Origin: Clostridiales bacterium
GTDB lineage: Bacteria > Bacillota > Clostridia > Lachnospirales > Lachnospiraceae
DNA length: 64,000 nucleotides
Reading direction: 5' to 3'
Assembly: GCA_021204045.1 (NCBI GenBank)
Contig: JAJQAA010000058.1
Span: 24,310-88,309, forward strand
A program made the position numbers and the translations under genes. Shown one piece after another: positions 8,794 to 17,050 of this stretch (position 1 is the first letter of the stretch; each line of letters starts with the position of its first letter). Below the pieces are notes generated by a model, which did not search any database, was not told the origin of the DNA, and saw only the letters and a program-made list of their open reading frames with translations.

Positions 8794-9478
8794 GGAATTC
8801 CTGCTTTTCTGATTCCTGCTTTTCCAATTCCTTCTCTTCCGTCCAGAAATGGGTAATAAAACTGCGGCGGTGGATCGGGCAGGGGCCATATGAGCGGATC
8901 GCCGCGATGTGAGCCGCGGTCCCATAACCCTTATGCTTCGCGAAGCCATACTCCGGATAAAGGCGGTCGTACTCCAGCATGAGATGATCCCTGGTCACCT
9001 TAGCCATAATGCTGGCGGCCGCGATCGACACGCTTTTGGCGTCGCCCTTCACGATCGGCACCTGCGGCTGCGCAAGGCCCGGTATCGTCACCGCGTCGCA
9101 CAAAAGCAGATCCGGCGTCAGGCGCAGGCCGCGCACAGCCTGGCGCATGGCCTCGTAGGTCGCCTGCAGGATATTGACGCGGTCGATTTCATCCGGCCCG
9201 ACAAGCGCTACATTCCAGGCCAGCGCTTTCTCCTGAATCTCCGCGTACAGCGCCTCACGGCGTTTTTCGGAAAGCTTCTTGGAATCATTCAGATACAGGA
9301 TCTCACAGTCCGCGGGCAGAATCACCGCCCCGGCAGCCACCGGCCCCGCCAGCGGCCCGCGGCCCGCCTCATCCACGCCGCAGATCGCCGTGTAAGCGCT
9401 GTTCGCGTGCTCGTAGGCGCGCATCTCCTCCAGACGGCGGCGTTCCGCTTCCAGCTTTTCTCCGCTCAATGTTCGCAT
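8786..9478 (-). CDS. rnhB: Ribonuclease HII
   Basis: Cleaves RNA in RNA/DNA hybrids and single ribonucleotides in DNA (230 aa). Catalytic motifs are visible: GVDEAGRGPLAGPV (the DEG motif), the LNDSKKLSEKRRE region and the C-terminal AHIAAIRSYGPCPIHR. The start at 9478 (MRTLSGEK) is preferred over 9523 because GGAGGGAGG lies just upstream and the longer form would run into the ylqF stop. The C-terminus ends in a short charged tail (KELEKQESEKQEFHE). Confidence 0.94.
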   Translation of the reverse strand: MRTLSGEKLEAERRRLEEMRAYEHANSAYTAICGVDEAGRGPLAGPVAAGAVILPADCEILYLNDSKKLSEKRREALYAEIQEKALAWNVALVGPDEIDRVNILQATYEAMRQAVRGLRLTPDLLLCDAVTIPGLAQPQVPIVKGDAKSVSIAAASIMAKVTRDHLMLEYDRLYPEYGFAKHKGYGTAAHIAAIRSYGPCPIHRRSFITHFWTEEKELEKQESEKQEFHE

Positions 9479-9512
9479 GGGAGACCTCCCTCCGTGCAAA
9501 TGCTTCCTTATG

Positions 9513-10418
9513 TCACCGGTCATTTTTTCGCCACAGCTGGTCCTCTGCTGTCGAAGGTTCCGCTTTCACCGGCGGCTCCTCCAGCGTGATCTGCCCCAGA
9601 CGGCCCGCGCGAAAATCATCCAGCAGAATCCCGGCGGCCTTGTCACTGTCCACGCCGCCGCCCCGCGCTAGGCAGCCGCGCGCGCGCGCGATGCACTCCA
9701 GAATCTCTGCCTCCGACCCGCTCATATCCTCATCCGCCAATCCATATCGTTCTGTCATAGCCCCGGGATAATGTACGCGCAAAAACGCCAGCAGTTCCAC
9801 GGCCAGCTCGCTCCGCTCCAGAATATCGTCGTTGATCGAGCCGATGAACGCCAGCCGCAGGCCGACCTGGCTGTCCTCAAACTTCGGCCACAAAATCCCA
9901 GGCGTGTCCAGAAGCTCCAGCGTTTTGCTCAGACGGATCCACTGATTTCCTTTGGTCACGCCCGGCTTGTTGCCGGTTTTGGCACAGGCCTTCCCTGCGA
10001 ACGAATTAATAAAAGTGGACTTTCCTACATTGGGAATGCCCACCACCATCGCCCGTACCGGACGGTTTAAAATCCCGCGCCGCCGGTCGCGCTCAATTTT
10101 CTCGCGGCACGCCTCCTGCACGACGCCGTTTACCTGGCGCAATCCCGCACCGCTGCGCGAATTGGCCGACACGACATGACAGCCGAGACCGCGAAAATAC
10201 TCCGCCCAGCGCTCATTGCAATCCGGATCCGCCAGATCGGTCTTGTTTAATATAATCAGGCGCGCCTTGCCCTTCCCCAGCGCGTCGATATCCGGGTTGC
10301 GGCTTGCGAGCGGCACGCGCGCGTCCACCAGCTCAATGATCAGGTCAACCAGCCGGATGTCCTCCTGCATGGCCCGCTTCGCTTTCGTCATATGGCCGGG
10401 ATACCACTGTATATTCAA
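9513..10418 (-). CDS. ylqF: Ribosome biogenesis GTPase YlqF/RbgA
   Basis: Circularly permuted GTPase (301 aa) required for late 50S assembly in Firmicutes. The permuted motif order is clear: NKTD (G4) at ~residue 58, then SANS (G5), GIPNVGKSTFIN (G1) at ~residue 127 and DTPGILWP (G3), followed by the helical C-terminal domain. The start is TTG at 10416-10418, giving the conserved MNIQWYPGHM N-terminus, with AGGAGG 5 bases before it. It sits between lepB and rnhB as in many Firmicutes. Confidence 0.94.
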   Translation of the reverse strand: MNIQWYPGHMTKAKRAMQEDIRLVDLIIELVDARVPLASRNPDIDALGKGKARLIILNKTDLADPDCNERWAEYFRGLGCHVVSANSRSGAGLRQVNGVVQEACREKIERDRRRGILNRPVRAMVVGIPNVGKSTFINSFAGKACAKTGNKPGVTKGNQWIRLSKTLELLDTPGILWPKFEDSQVGLRLAFIGSINDDILERSELAVELLAFLRVHYPGAMTERYGLADEDMSGSEAEILECIARARGCLARGGGVDSDKAAGILLDDFRAGRLGQITLEEPPVKAEPSTAEDQLWRKNDR

Positions 10419-10449
10419 AATTTCCTCCTATCATAATGCCAGCCCGCCT

Positions 10450-11004
10450 TTAACCGGCGGAACGTATCAGCCCGATATCCAGCAGAGGCAGGATCCGCAT
10501 CCATACCTTGCCAAGGATCTGCTCCCGTTTCACATTGCCGATATTGGCAAATCGGCTGTCCTCGCTGCTGTCCCGGTTGTCCCCGAGCAGAAAATATTCG
10601 TCCTCGAGCAGCTCAACCGGATGTTCCGCAAGACCGGCCAGCGCCACCTCGCCGAGACCATTTTCATCATCAAACGGCTCGCCGTTGATATAAAGCTGCC
10701 CGCCGCTGATCTGCACCACATCGCCGGGCAGGCCGATCACGCGCTTTACATTTTCTTTTCCATCCTCGCGCTCAAACACCACCACGTCCAGCCGTTTCGG
10801 CGCGCCAAAATCATAAATCAAACGGTTCACCAAAACGACGTCGCCGGACTCCAGCAGCGGCGTCATCGACTGACCGCTGATCGACACCTGCCCGCCAAAC
10901 GCGTACATACACAGCCAGGCAAAAGACAGTGCGACCGTAATATCCACAATCCAGCTTACCGCACGGCGGACCAGCGACGGTTCATCGTTCTGATAAAAAT
11001 CCAC
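10450..11004 (-). CDS. lepB: Signal peptidase I
   Basis: Membrane serine protease (184 aa) that removes signal peptides. One N-terminal membrane helix (VALSFAWLCMYAFG) is followed by SGQSMTPLL with the catalytic Ser, RLDVVVF, VKRVIGLPGD with the catalytic Lys, and LGDNRDSSEDSR. I place the start at a GTG at 11004, which has a GGGAGG site 7 bases upstream; an ATG-initiated longer frame would read through a hairpin. Confidence 0.9.
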   Translation of the reverse strand: MDFYQNDEPSLVRRAVSWIVDITVALSFAWLCMYAFGGQVSISGQSMTPLLESGDVVLVNRLIYDFGAPKRLDVVVFEREDGKENVKRVIGLPGDVVQISGGQLYINGEPFDDENGLGEVALAGLAEHPVELLEDEYFLLGDNRDSSEDSRFANIGNVKREQILGKVWMRILPLLDIGLIRSAG

Positions 11005-11030
11005 GCTTCGCCCTCCCTGCCGAATGAACA

Positions 11031-11058
11031 ACGAGGGGCAATTTACATCGCCCCTCGT
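11031..11058 (-). terminator. Stem-loop between rplS and lepB
   Basis: A perfect 9-bp stem (ACGAGGGGC paired with GCCCCTCGT) around a 10-base loop lies 22 bases after the rplS stop. There is no strong T tract on the minus strand, so it may attenuate, process or stabilise the mRNA rather than fully terminate. Confidence 0.5.
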
Positions 11059-11080
11059 CATAAGTCCCGTTAACGCCTGA

Positions 11081-11428
11081 TTATTTGACCAGCTCTTTTA
11101 CCTTGGCCGCTTTACCAACGCGATCTCTCAGGTAGAACAGCTTCGCACGTCTTACCTTACCTCTGCGGACAACCTCGATGTTGTCTACAGACGGGGAATG
11201 CAGCGGCCATGTCTTCTCTACGCCGATGCCGTTGGAAGTCTTGCGGACGGTGAAGGTCTCGCGGGCGCCGCCGTTCTGTCTCTTGATCACGGTGCCTTCG
11301 AATACCTGGATTCTCTCGCGGTTTCCTTCTTTGATCTTGTTGTATACCTTCACGGTATCGCCAACATGGAACTCCGGAACGGTCTCTTTCATCTGAGCCG
11401 CTTCGATTGTCTTGATAATGTCGTTCAT
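11081..11428 (-). CDS. rplS: 50S ribosomal protein L19 (bL19)
   Basis: 115-residue bL19 of the large subunit, at the 30S-50S interface. Typical landmarks: [52 protein letters not shown] and the basic C-terminus [20 protein letters not shown]. The start at 11428 has GGAGG 7 bases upstream; a longer open frame upstream is only the leader. It has a probable own promoter and a structured leader. Confidence 0.97.
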   Translation of the reverse strand: MNDIIKTIEAAQMKETVPEFHVGDTVKVYNKIKEGNRERIQVFEGTVIKRQNGGARETFTVRKTSNGIGVEKTWPLHSPSVDNIEVVRRGKVRRAKLFYLRDRVGKAAKVKELVK

Positions 11429-11451
11429 CTGTGTGCCTCCTTCTGTTATTT

Positions 11452-11492
11452 GATGTTCTGTAATGCAGAAAATGGCGCACCAGAGGAACATC
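11452..11492 (-). promoter_or_regulatory. Putative L19 leader (5'-UTR hairpin of rplS)
   Basis: In the ~85-base leader of rplS, GATGTTC pairs with GAACATC (7 bp) enclosing a smaller TGG-TGCG-CCA hairpin, ending ~24 bases before the start codon. Firmicutes rplS mRNAs often carry an autoregulatory L19 leader here; the assignment rests on position and pairing only. Confidence 0.4.
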
Positions 11493-11513
11493 TCTTTCAG
11501 TCACAACACGTCA

Positions 11514-11542
11514 ATGATAACATAAGATTTCCGGAAACGCAA
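11514..11542 (-). promoter_or_regulatory. Probable promoter for rplS
   Basis: On the minus strand -10 TATCAT is preceded by a 17-base spacer and a weak -35 TTGCGT, between the trmD stop and the rplS leader hairpin. Confidence 0.4.
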
Positions 11543-11553
11543 GCACTATTTTT

Positions 11554-12315
11554 TTATTCGCCGTTCTCGCCGTTCTCTTCCCCGCACTCCCTCATAATGC
11601 TCTCCAGATACTCCTGCTCTTTCTTCGTCAGCTGCGCCCTTTCCAGAAGATCCGGGCGGCGCTCCAGCGTGCGCCGGATCGATTGTCGACGGCGCCAGAG
11701 TTCGATGTTGGCATGGTGGCCGGAAAGCAGCACCTCCGGCACACGCATGCCCTCGTAGACCTCCGGTCTCGTGTACTGCGGGTATTCGAGCAGATTGTCG
11801 TGAAACGACTCGATCTCGGCGGAAGTATCGCTGCCGAGCACGCCGGGAATCAGGCGGGAAATGCAGTCGATCATCACCATCGCGGGCAGCTCCCCGCCGG
11901 TCAGCACATAGTCGCCGATCGAGAGATTATCCGTGACGATGCGCTCCAGCGCGCGCTCATCAATACCCTCATAGTGGCCGCAGAGGAAAACCAGATCCTC
12001 CTCCGCGGACAGTTCCGCGGCGATCTGCTGATTGAACACACGCCCCTGCGGCGTCATGTACAGAACGCGCGGCCGCCTGCCCAGCCGGGCGCACAGCGCC
12101 TCGTAAGCGTCGCAGACCGGCGCTGCCTGCATCACCATCCCAGCGCCGCCGCCATAGGGCGTGTCGTCGACATGGCCGTGTTTTTCCTTTGTATAATCGC
12201 GGATATTGATCGCTTCCACCGACAAAAGTCCCTTCTCCTGCGCCCGGCCGATGATGCTCGTACTCAGGCCACCCAGGACCATCTCCGGGAACAGCGTCAA
12301 GATATGATAATTCAT
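11554..12315 (-). CDS. trmD: tRNA (guanine-N1)-methyltransferase
   Basis: SPOUT-fold methyltransferase (253 aa) that forms m1G37 in tRNAs, preventing +1 frameshifting. Visible motifs: NYHILTLFPEMV at the start, DDTPYGGGAGMV, LCGHYEGIDERAL and IGDYVLTGGELPA, which form the trefoil knot that binds SAM, and a C-terminal helical domain. The ATG at 12315 has GGGAG upstream and matches the family start. It follows rimM after ~80 bases. Confidence 0.96.
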   Translation of the reverse strand: MNYHILTLFPEMVLGGLSTSIIGRAQEKGLLSVEAINIRDYTKEKHGHVDDTPYGGGAGMVMQAAPVCDAYEALCARLGRRPRVLYMTPQGRVFNQQIAAELSAEEDLVFLCGHYEGIDERALERIVTDNLSIGDYVLTGGELPAMVMIDCISRLIPGVLGSDTSAEIESFHDNLLEYPQYTRPEVYEGMRVPEVLLSGHHANIELWRRRQSIRRTLERRPDLLERAQLTKKEQEYLESIMRECGEENGENGE

Positions 12316-12395
12316 CCCAGTCTCCCACGTCTCCCACAAAACACGCTTTCAGCGGTAATTTCAAGTGTCATGACTTTCTGTCACTCTTCCAGATA

Positions 12396-12908
12396 TCACA
12401 GATCCAGAAGCCCGTCCATGATATGCACGGTCATCGTCCCCGCCTCCAGGTCGACCCCCAGCACGCACTGCCGGATCGCCGGGAACAGGTATTCACGGCC
12501 ATCCTTTCCCTCAATCACATAGACGTCATTGGCTCCGGTCTGCATAACGTCCTTCATGATGCCAAACTCCTCGCCCGCGTCCGTTATCACGCGCAGGCCG
12601 ATCAGATCGGCAATAAAATTTTCATCAGGGCCCAGGGCGACGGCCTGGTCGCGGCCAATCAAAAGATCCCTGCCCTTGTATTTTTCAATGTCATTGATAT
12701 CGTCAAATTCCCGGAATTTCAGGATTACCATGTTTTTAAAATATTTCACGCCGGTAATATGCAGCAGACGTCTCTCGTGTCCCGTATCCAGAAAAACCGT
12801 TTTTAAATCATCAAACCGCCGGACGTCGTCCGTCGTCGGGTATACCTTGACCTCGCCGCGCAGACCATGCGTGGAACTGATCACGCCGACGCGCAGATAA
12901 TCTTCCAT
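12396..12908 (-). CDS. rimM: 16S rRNA processing protein RimM
   Basis: Maturation factor for the 30S subunit head (170 aa) that binds ribosomal protein S19. The N-terminal RimM beta-barrel (RVGVISSTHGLRGEVKVYP) and the C-terminal PRC-barrel (DLIGLRVITDAGEEFGIMKDV, EYLFPAIRQ) are both present. GGAG precedes the ATG at 12908. In most Firmicutes it directly follows khpA; here a ~300-base repeat and a terminator intervene. Confidence 0.94.
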   Translation of the reverse strand: MEDYLRVGVISSTHGLRGEVKVYPTTDDVRRFDDLKTVFLDTGHERRLLHITGVKYFKNMVILKFREFDDINDIEKYKGRDLLIGRDQAVALGPDENFIADLIGLRVITDAGEEFGIMKDVMQTGANDVYVIEGKDGREYLFPAIRQCVLGVDLEAGTMTVHIMDGLLDL

Positions 12909-12924
12909 AATTAATCTCCATTGT

Positions 12925-13136
12925 TTGACCTTTTGCCCCTGGTATGCTGTTGGGGTCGAAGGGCGATGATGCTACGGATTGCTACGTGCTTCGCACTCCC
13001 GCAATCCTGAAAACATTCGGAATCCGCACAATTTGACCTGAAAACGGTCAAATTGGCTGCTTCCTCATGTTTTTGCGGGGCCCAAAGTCAAGCAATCGGA
13101 TGCAAGCATCCATTGCTTGACCTTTTGCCCCTGGTA
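12925..13136. repeat. Structured intergenic repeat element between khpA and rimM
   Basis: The same 20-base sequence (TTGACCTTTTGCCCCTGGTA) occurs at 12925-12944 and 13117-13136 and brackets a segment rich in inverted repeats: AATTTGACC/GGTCAAATT with a 7-base loop, and TCAAGCAAT-GGATGC/GCATCC-TTGCTTGA. There is no credible reading frame. It resembles non-coding, REP-like palindromic repeats dispersed in Lachnospiraceae genomes, but copy number cannot be judged from one window. Nothing else is seen in the 12909-13208 gap except the terminator. Confidence 0.7.
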
Positions 13137-13142
13137 GCATCA

Positions 13143-13170
13143 TAAAAAAGAATCCTGCAAAGCAGGATTC
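13143..13170 (-). terminator. Rho-independent terminator after khpA
   Basis: On the minus strand GAATCCTGC-ttt-GCAGGATTC forms a 9-bp stem with a 3-base loop and is followed by six T. It should end transcripts from rpsP-khpA before rimM. A second GC-rich stem lies between it and the khpA stop. Confidence 0.8.
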
Positions 13171-13208
13171 CCGGGCCGCCGCGACAGCTTCACGGCAGCC
13201 CCCGGCGG

Positions 13209-13436
13209 CTATTGAATATCTACAACAACCTTCTTGTCCTCTCTGGAAGCGGCCGCCTTGACCACAGAGCGGATCGCCTTGGCGATACGGCCCTGTTTGC
13301 CGATCACCTTGCCCATATCCTGAGGCGCAACCTTCAGCTCGATCTGAAGCTCGTCCTCTTTCTCTGTCTCGGTCACAACCACCTCGTCCGGATTGTCAAC
13401 AAGCGCTTTCGCGATGATCTCGACTAATTCCTTCAT
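13209..13436 (-). CDS. khpA: KH-domain RNA-binding protein KhpA (YlqC)
   Basis: 75-residue single-KH-domain protein, partner of KhpB/Jag in RNA regulation of cell division and shape in Firmicutes. The KH GxxG loop is visible in GKVIGKQGRIAKAIRSVV, and the C-terminal KKVVVDIQ strand is typical. The start at 13436 has GAGGGGA upstream; a longer open frame overlapping rpsP lacks support. It lies 17 bases after rpsP. Stop codon is TAG. Confidence 0.9.
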   Translation of the reverse strand: MKELVEIIAKALVDNPDEVVVTETEKEDELQIELKVAPQDMGKVIGKQGRIAKAIRSVVKAAASREDKKVVVDIQ

Positions 13437-13453
13437 AGCTATCCCCTCGCATC

Positions 13454-13693
13454 TTACTGAATGCCGGCGATCTGCAAGAGCTTCGCTACGCGCTCGGTGG
13501 GCTGGGCGCCGTTTGCCAGCCATTTCTTTGTCTCTTCCTCATTGAACTTGATCGCGCTCGGCTCCTGCTTCGGATCGTAGGTGCCAACCTCGGCGATAAA
13601 TCTTCCATCTCTCGGGGATCTGGAATCCGCAACAATAATTCTATAGAAAGGCTTTTTCTTCGCACCCATTCTTCTCAATCTCATCTTTACCAT
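13454..13693 (-). CDS. rpsP: 30S ribosomal protein S16 (bS16)
   Basis: 79-residue small-subunit protein. The whole sequence matches the family: [39 protein letters not shown] and the C-terminal [24 protein letters not shown] sits 8 bases before the ATG. It heads the rpsP-khpA pair after ffh. Confidence 0.97.
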   Translation of the reverse strand: MVKMRLRRMGAKKKPFYRIIVADSRSPRDGRFIAEVGTYDPKQEPSAIKFNEEETKKWLANGAQPTERVAKLLQIAGIQ

Positions 13694-13793
13694 GTCAATT
13701 TCACCTCCTTTGTTGTTCGGTATCTATATGGACAAACGCAAACTCCTGCGCAAATGACAGAAACCTGCATTGTCGGCGATAATCATCTCTGCC

Positions 13794-15155
13794 CTAAAAC
13801 GGCAGCTTCATCTTGCCAAACATGCCGCCCAGACCGCCGCGGCCTTTCTTGCCGCCCATCATCCCAGGCATCATCTTCATCATTTTCTTCATCTGGTCAA
13901 ACTGCTTGACCAGGCGGTTGACCTCGGCAATATTCACACCGGAACCGCGCGCGATGCGCTGCTTGCGGGAAAGATTGATCAGAGAAGGATTGGCGCGCTC
14001 TTCCTTCGTCATCGAAAGGATGATCGCTTCCACCCTGTCCATCGCGGAATCGTCAACCTCAGGCATGCTGCCTTTTATCTGCCCCATACCGGGCATCATG
14101 CTCATGATGCTGCTCAATCCGCCCATCTTTTTGACCTGGCGCATCTGATCGAGGAAGTCGTTGTAATCAAACTCCGCCCGGCGCAGCTTCTGGCTCATCT
14201 CCCTGGCCTTTTCCTCGTCCACTTCCTGCTCGGCCTTCTCGATCAGGGTGAGAATATCGCCCATGCCGAGAATGCGCGAAGCCATGCGGTTCGGATAAAA
14301 CTGCTCCAGATCGGCGAGCTTTTCGCCCATGCCGATGTAGAGAATCGGCTTGCCGGTCACAGAACGGATCGACAGAGCCGCGCCGCCGCGGGTATCGCCG
14401 TCGAGCTTCGTGAGGATAACGCCGTCGATGCCGATCTTTTCCTCAAAGGAGGACGCCACATTCACCGCGTCCTGTCCGGTCATGGCATCGACCACGAGAA
14501 TCGTCTGATGAACATGAACCGCTTCCTTGATACGCACAAGCTCCTCCATCATGTCCTCGTCGACATGCAGACGGCCTGCTGTATCCAGAATCACGACATT
14601 TTCATTGTTTTTTGCGGCATGCTCCAGCGCCGCCCTGGCGATGTCAACCGGATCCTGGCGATCCCCCATGGAAAAGACCGGAACACCCTGTTTTTCACCG
14701 TTGATCTGCAGCTGCTGGATCGCAGCCGGCCGGTACACGTCGCAGGCCGCCAGCAACGGCTTCCTGCCTTTGGCCTTGAACTTGCCGGCAATCTTCGCCG
14801 CCGTCGTCGTCTTACCGGCGCCCTGAAGACCCGCCATCATGATCACCGTAATCTCATTGCCGGGCTGCAATGCGATCTCCGTCGTCTCGGAACCCATCAG
14901 GCGGATCAGCTCCTCGTTGACGATCTTGATCACCATCTGCGCGGGCTGCAGCGAACCCATGACTTCCTCGCCGACCGCGCGCTCCTGCACCGAGCTGATA
15001 AACTGCTTGACGACCCGGAAGCTCACATCCGCCTCCAGCAGCGCCATCTTGACTTCTTTCAGCGCCGTCTTAACGTCCGCTTCCGTAAGCCGTCCCTTGC
15101 CGCGCAGGTTCTTGAAGACATTCTGTAATTTATCGGATAAGCTCTCAAAAGCCAT
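13794..15155 (-). CDS. ffh: Signal recognition particle protein Ffh (SRP54)
   Basis: GTPase subunit of SRP (453 aa), which binds 4.5S/6S RNA and signal sequences and targets nascent membrane proteins to FtsY. N domain, then G domain with GLQGAGKTTTAAKIAG, DTAGRL and TKLDGDTRGGAAL, and the Met-rich M domain (MSMMPGMGQIKG, MKKMMKMMPGMMGG) ending in KMKLPF. Full length. It follows ylxM by 9 bases, the classical ylxM-ffh pair. Stop codon is TAG, showing that TAG terminates translation in this organism. Confidence 0.97.
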   Translation of the reverse strand: MAFESLSDKLQNVFKNLRGKGRLTEADVKTALKEVKMALLEADVSFRVVKQFISSVQERAVGEEVMGSLQPAQMVIKIVNEELIRLMGSETTEIALQPGNEITVIMMAGLQGAGKTTTAAKIAGKFKAKGRKPLLAACDVYRPAAIQQLQINGEKQGVPVFSMGDRQDPVDIARAALEHAAKNNENVVILDTAGRLHVDEDMMEELVRIKEAVHVHQTILVVDAMTGQDAVNVASSFEEKIGIDGVILTKLDGDTRGGAALSIRSVTGKPILYIGMGEKLADLEQFYPNRMASRILGMGDILTLIEKAEQEVDEEKAREMSQKLRRAEFDYNDFLDQMRQVKKMGGLSSIMSMMPGMGQIKGSMPEVDDSAMDRVEAIILSMTKEERANPSLINLSRKQRIARGSGVNIAEVNRLVKQFDQMKKMMKMMPGMMGGKKGRGGLGGMFGKMKLPF

Positions 15156-15164
15156 AAGACCCCC

Positions 15165-15506
15165 TTATAAATCTATGATATCGGTGCAAATCTCCTCGAT
15201 CTGCCCGATCAGCTCCATATCCCCGCCCGCCTTGAGCTCACGCGCCAGCTCCCGGATGCGTCCGGCCAGCTTCTGCGTCTGCTCAAACTTGCTGACCAGC
15301 TGCAGCTTCTTCTCATAGCCGTCCAGAATACGGTCGCAGCGCCGGATCAGATCGTGCACGCCCTGACGGCTGATCCCCTGCTCCTGCGCGATCTCGCCGA
15401 GCGACATGTCATTAAAAACCGCGTCCTCGTATACCGTCCGCTGATGCTCCGTCAACAGCTCGCCGTAGAAATCATAAAGAAGGCTTTGCTTCACAATGCT
15501 CTCCAT
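15165..15506 (-). CDS. ylxM: YlxM family HTH protein (SRP operon regulator)
   Basis: 113-residue helix-turn-helix protein of the YlxM/p13 family. The helix-turn-helix (SLGEIAQEQGISRQGVHDLIRR) resembles sigma-70 region 4. Family members bind SRP components or modulate ffh expression. AGGTGATG precedes the ATG, and a perfect promoter lies 18 bases upstream. Confidence 0.92.
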   Translation of the reverse strand: MESIVKQSLLYDFYGELLTEHQRTVYEDAVFNDMSLGEIAQEQGISRQGVHDLIRRCDRILDGYEKKLQLVSKFEQTQKLAGRIRELARELKAGGDMELIGQIEEICTDIIDL

Positions 15507-15523
15507 AAAACATCACCTTGGCT

Positions 15524-15552
15524 ATCATAGCGGAAAAGAGGGCGGGTGTCAA
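15524..15552 (-). promoter_or_regulatory. Strong SigA promoter for ylxM-ffh
   Basis: Minus strand: -35 TTGACA, exactly 17-base spacer, -10 TATGAT, ending 18 bases before the ylxM start. This is close to the consensus and explains high expression of the SRP genes. Confidence 0.85.
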
Positions 15553-15583
15553 GTATTTTTTCTTTACAAACATACGTTCGAAG

Positions 15584-15612
15584 TATACATATTTCATTGT
15601 CCGTGTTATAAT
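15584..15612 (+). promoter_or_regulatory. Possible promoter for the Uma2-family gene
   Basis: A perfect -10 TATAAT at 15607-15612 is preceded at 17 bases by TATACA, a partial match to -35, about 120 bases upstream of the Uma2 start. Confidence 0.4.
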
Positions 15613-15735
15613 GTTTTTATAGCAAAGAAGGTACGTCATAACACGACGCTCCTTATTTATGATTGATGATTGACAAAAAAATGTACAACAATGCCATTAA
15701 TGGGCACACGAAGCGCCAGGAAAGGAAGTGCGTAC

Positions 15736-16284
15736 ATGCCGTTACCAGAGGAACGCCTTTACACGATCGATGATATTTACAATCTACCGGACGGTCAACG
15801 CGCCGAATTAATCGATGGCCGGATTTACGACATGGCACCGCCAGGCAGAAAACACCAAAGACTTGTCGGTGAACTATTCACAATCATAAACAACTACATC
15901 AAAGGAAACGACGGCCGCTGCGAGGCTGATATTGCCCCCTTCGCCGTGTTCCTGGATAAAGATCAATACACCTATGTTGAGCCGGACATTTCCGTGATCT
16001 GTGATCCTGATAAATTGACCGATAAAGGGTGTGAGGGCGCTCCCGACTGGATCATTGAAGTCGTTTCCCCCACCTCCCGGCGCATGGACTACATGACCAA
16101 ATTATTTAAATATAAATCCGCCGGTGTCCGCGAATACTGGATCATTGACCCCTCCAAAAATCGTGTTATGATATATGACTTTGCGCACAATGAAACAGAA
16201 GTATATACTTTTTCAGATATGATCAAGGTTGGAATTTACAATGATCTGTATATTGATTTTTCTCAGATCGCCCAGCTTATCTGA
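15736..16284 (+). CDS. Uma2 family PD-(D/E)XK nuclease-like protein
   Basis: 182-residue Uma2 family member. Family hallmarks: YNLPDGQRAELIDGRIYDM near the N-terminus, VEPDISVIC, and DWIIEVVSPTSRRMDYMTKLFKYKSAGVREYWIIDP, which contains the E-x-V-S-P element and the conserved Lys/Tyr helix of the nuclease fold. Biological roles of Uma2 proteins are largely unknown. The start at 15736 has an AGGAAGTG site; an in-frame extension upstream has no ribosome site. Divergent from ylxM. Confidence 0.85.
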   Translation: MPLPEERLYTIDDIYNLPDGQRAELIDGRIYDMAPPGRKHQRLVGELFTIINNYIKGNDGRCEADIAPFAVFLDKDQYTYVEPDISVICDPDKLTDKGCEGAPDWIIEVVSPTSRRMDYMTKLFKYKSAGVREYWIIDPSKNRVMIYDFAHNETEVYTFSDMIKVGIYNDLYIDFSQIAQLI

Positions 16285-16395
16285 ATCAGGCAAATAAGCA
16301 TTTTTGCACCTGCATGTTCTATTGCATTCTTCCCCGCAAGATTGTAAAATAGAGATTATCATTCAACAGCACATTTGATAACGGAGGTGTTTTTT

Positions 16396-16452
16396 ATGGG
16401 GTTCTTAGACAAGGGGACTTCCGGCTCCGGGGACGCTCCGGATGAAGATTGA
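16396..16452 (+). CDS. 18-codon upstream ORF with a strong ribosome site
   Basis: ATG at 16396 follows GGAGGTG with ideal spacing and encodes MGFLDKGTSGSGDAPDED, stopping at TGA 16450-16452. The ATG of the next gene (16442) lies inside it in another frame. It is either a leader peptide that couples translation, or the true N-terminus of the next protein displaced by a frameshift. In its favour is the strong ribosome site; the downstream gene has only a weak one. Confidence 0.45.
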   Translation: MGFLDKGTSGSGDAPDED

Positions 16453-17047
16453 GCTGGATTATTTTCATATCGGGGACGCGTTCGGCGGCAGCCAGGACTG
16501 GTTCGCGGACTGGTGGATGAACAAAGGCGGCTGCGCGGCTCTCGCGGCCTGCGACAGCTGCATTCAGCTGCAAAGCAGCGGTCTGCTCGGCGGACTGTAC
16601 CCGTTTGATATTCATCATCTGAACAAAACCGATTACATCGCGTTCGGGATGCAGATGAAACCTTACCTGCGCCCGCGGGTGCGGGGTGTGAACCGCCTGG
16701 ATATCTACATTGACGGAATGCGGAATTACTTAAAAGATATCAAAAATGATTCGCTCGCGCTGTCCGGTTTTTCCTCCGATAAACCCTACGAGGAAGCCTG
16801 CGCGCGAATGAAACGCGAGCTCACGGAAGGATTTCCGATTCCCTTTTTACTGCTGAAGCACCGCTCCCCGGCACTGAACGAGTATCTCTGGCACTGGTTC
16901 ATGCTTACCGACTTTCAGGAGTGGGACGGCGCGGTCTATGTGCGCGCGACGACCTATGGAAGCTGTGAATACCTCTCATTTGAGGAATTGTGGAATTCCG
17001 GCTTCCCGGAAAACGGCGGCATGATCCTGTATCATATCAACCGCTGA
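16442..17047 (+). CDS. Putative C39-like cysteine-peptidase-fold protein
   Basis: 201-residue protein with no clear assignment. FGGSQDWF followed by GGCAALAACDSC could place a nucleophilic Cys at the start of a helix, and WHWFMLTDF resembles the His motif (HWxxxTG) of C39/BtrH-like cysteine peptidases. No signal peptide or membrane segment is seen, so it should be cytoplasmic. The start overlaps the small upstream reading frame. Placement before ktrB is likely incidental. The fold call is tentative; it could equally be a non-catalytic relative. Confidence 0.6.
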   Translation: MKIELDYFHIGDAFGGSQDWFADWWMNKGGCAALAACDSCIQLQSSGLLGGLYPFDIHHLNKTDYIAFGMQMKPYLRPRVRGVNRLDIYIDGMRNYLKDIKNDSLALSGFSSDKPYEEACARMKRELTEGFPIPFLLLKHRSPALNEYLWHWFMLTDFQEWDGAVYVRATTYGSCEYLSFEELWNSGFPENGGMILYHINR

Positions 17048-17050
17048 CGA

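Noticed and set aside
13209..13796. Reassignment of TAG to glutamine in this organism
   Set aside because: khpA, ffh, the aspartate kinase and the LCP gene all end naturally with TAG at the expected C-terminus, so TAG is a working stop codon; at most partial suppression remains possible.
181..15128. Long plus-strand frames opposite lysC, der, ffh and other minus-strand genes
   Set aside because: They mirror high-GC coding sequence, have no ribosome sites or recognisable motifs, and the opposite frames encode clear conserved proteins.
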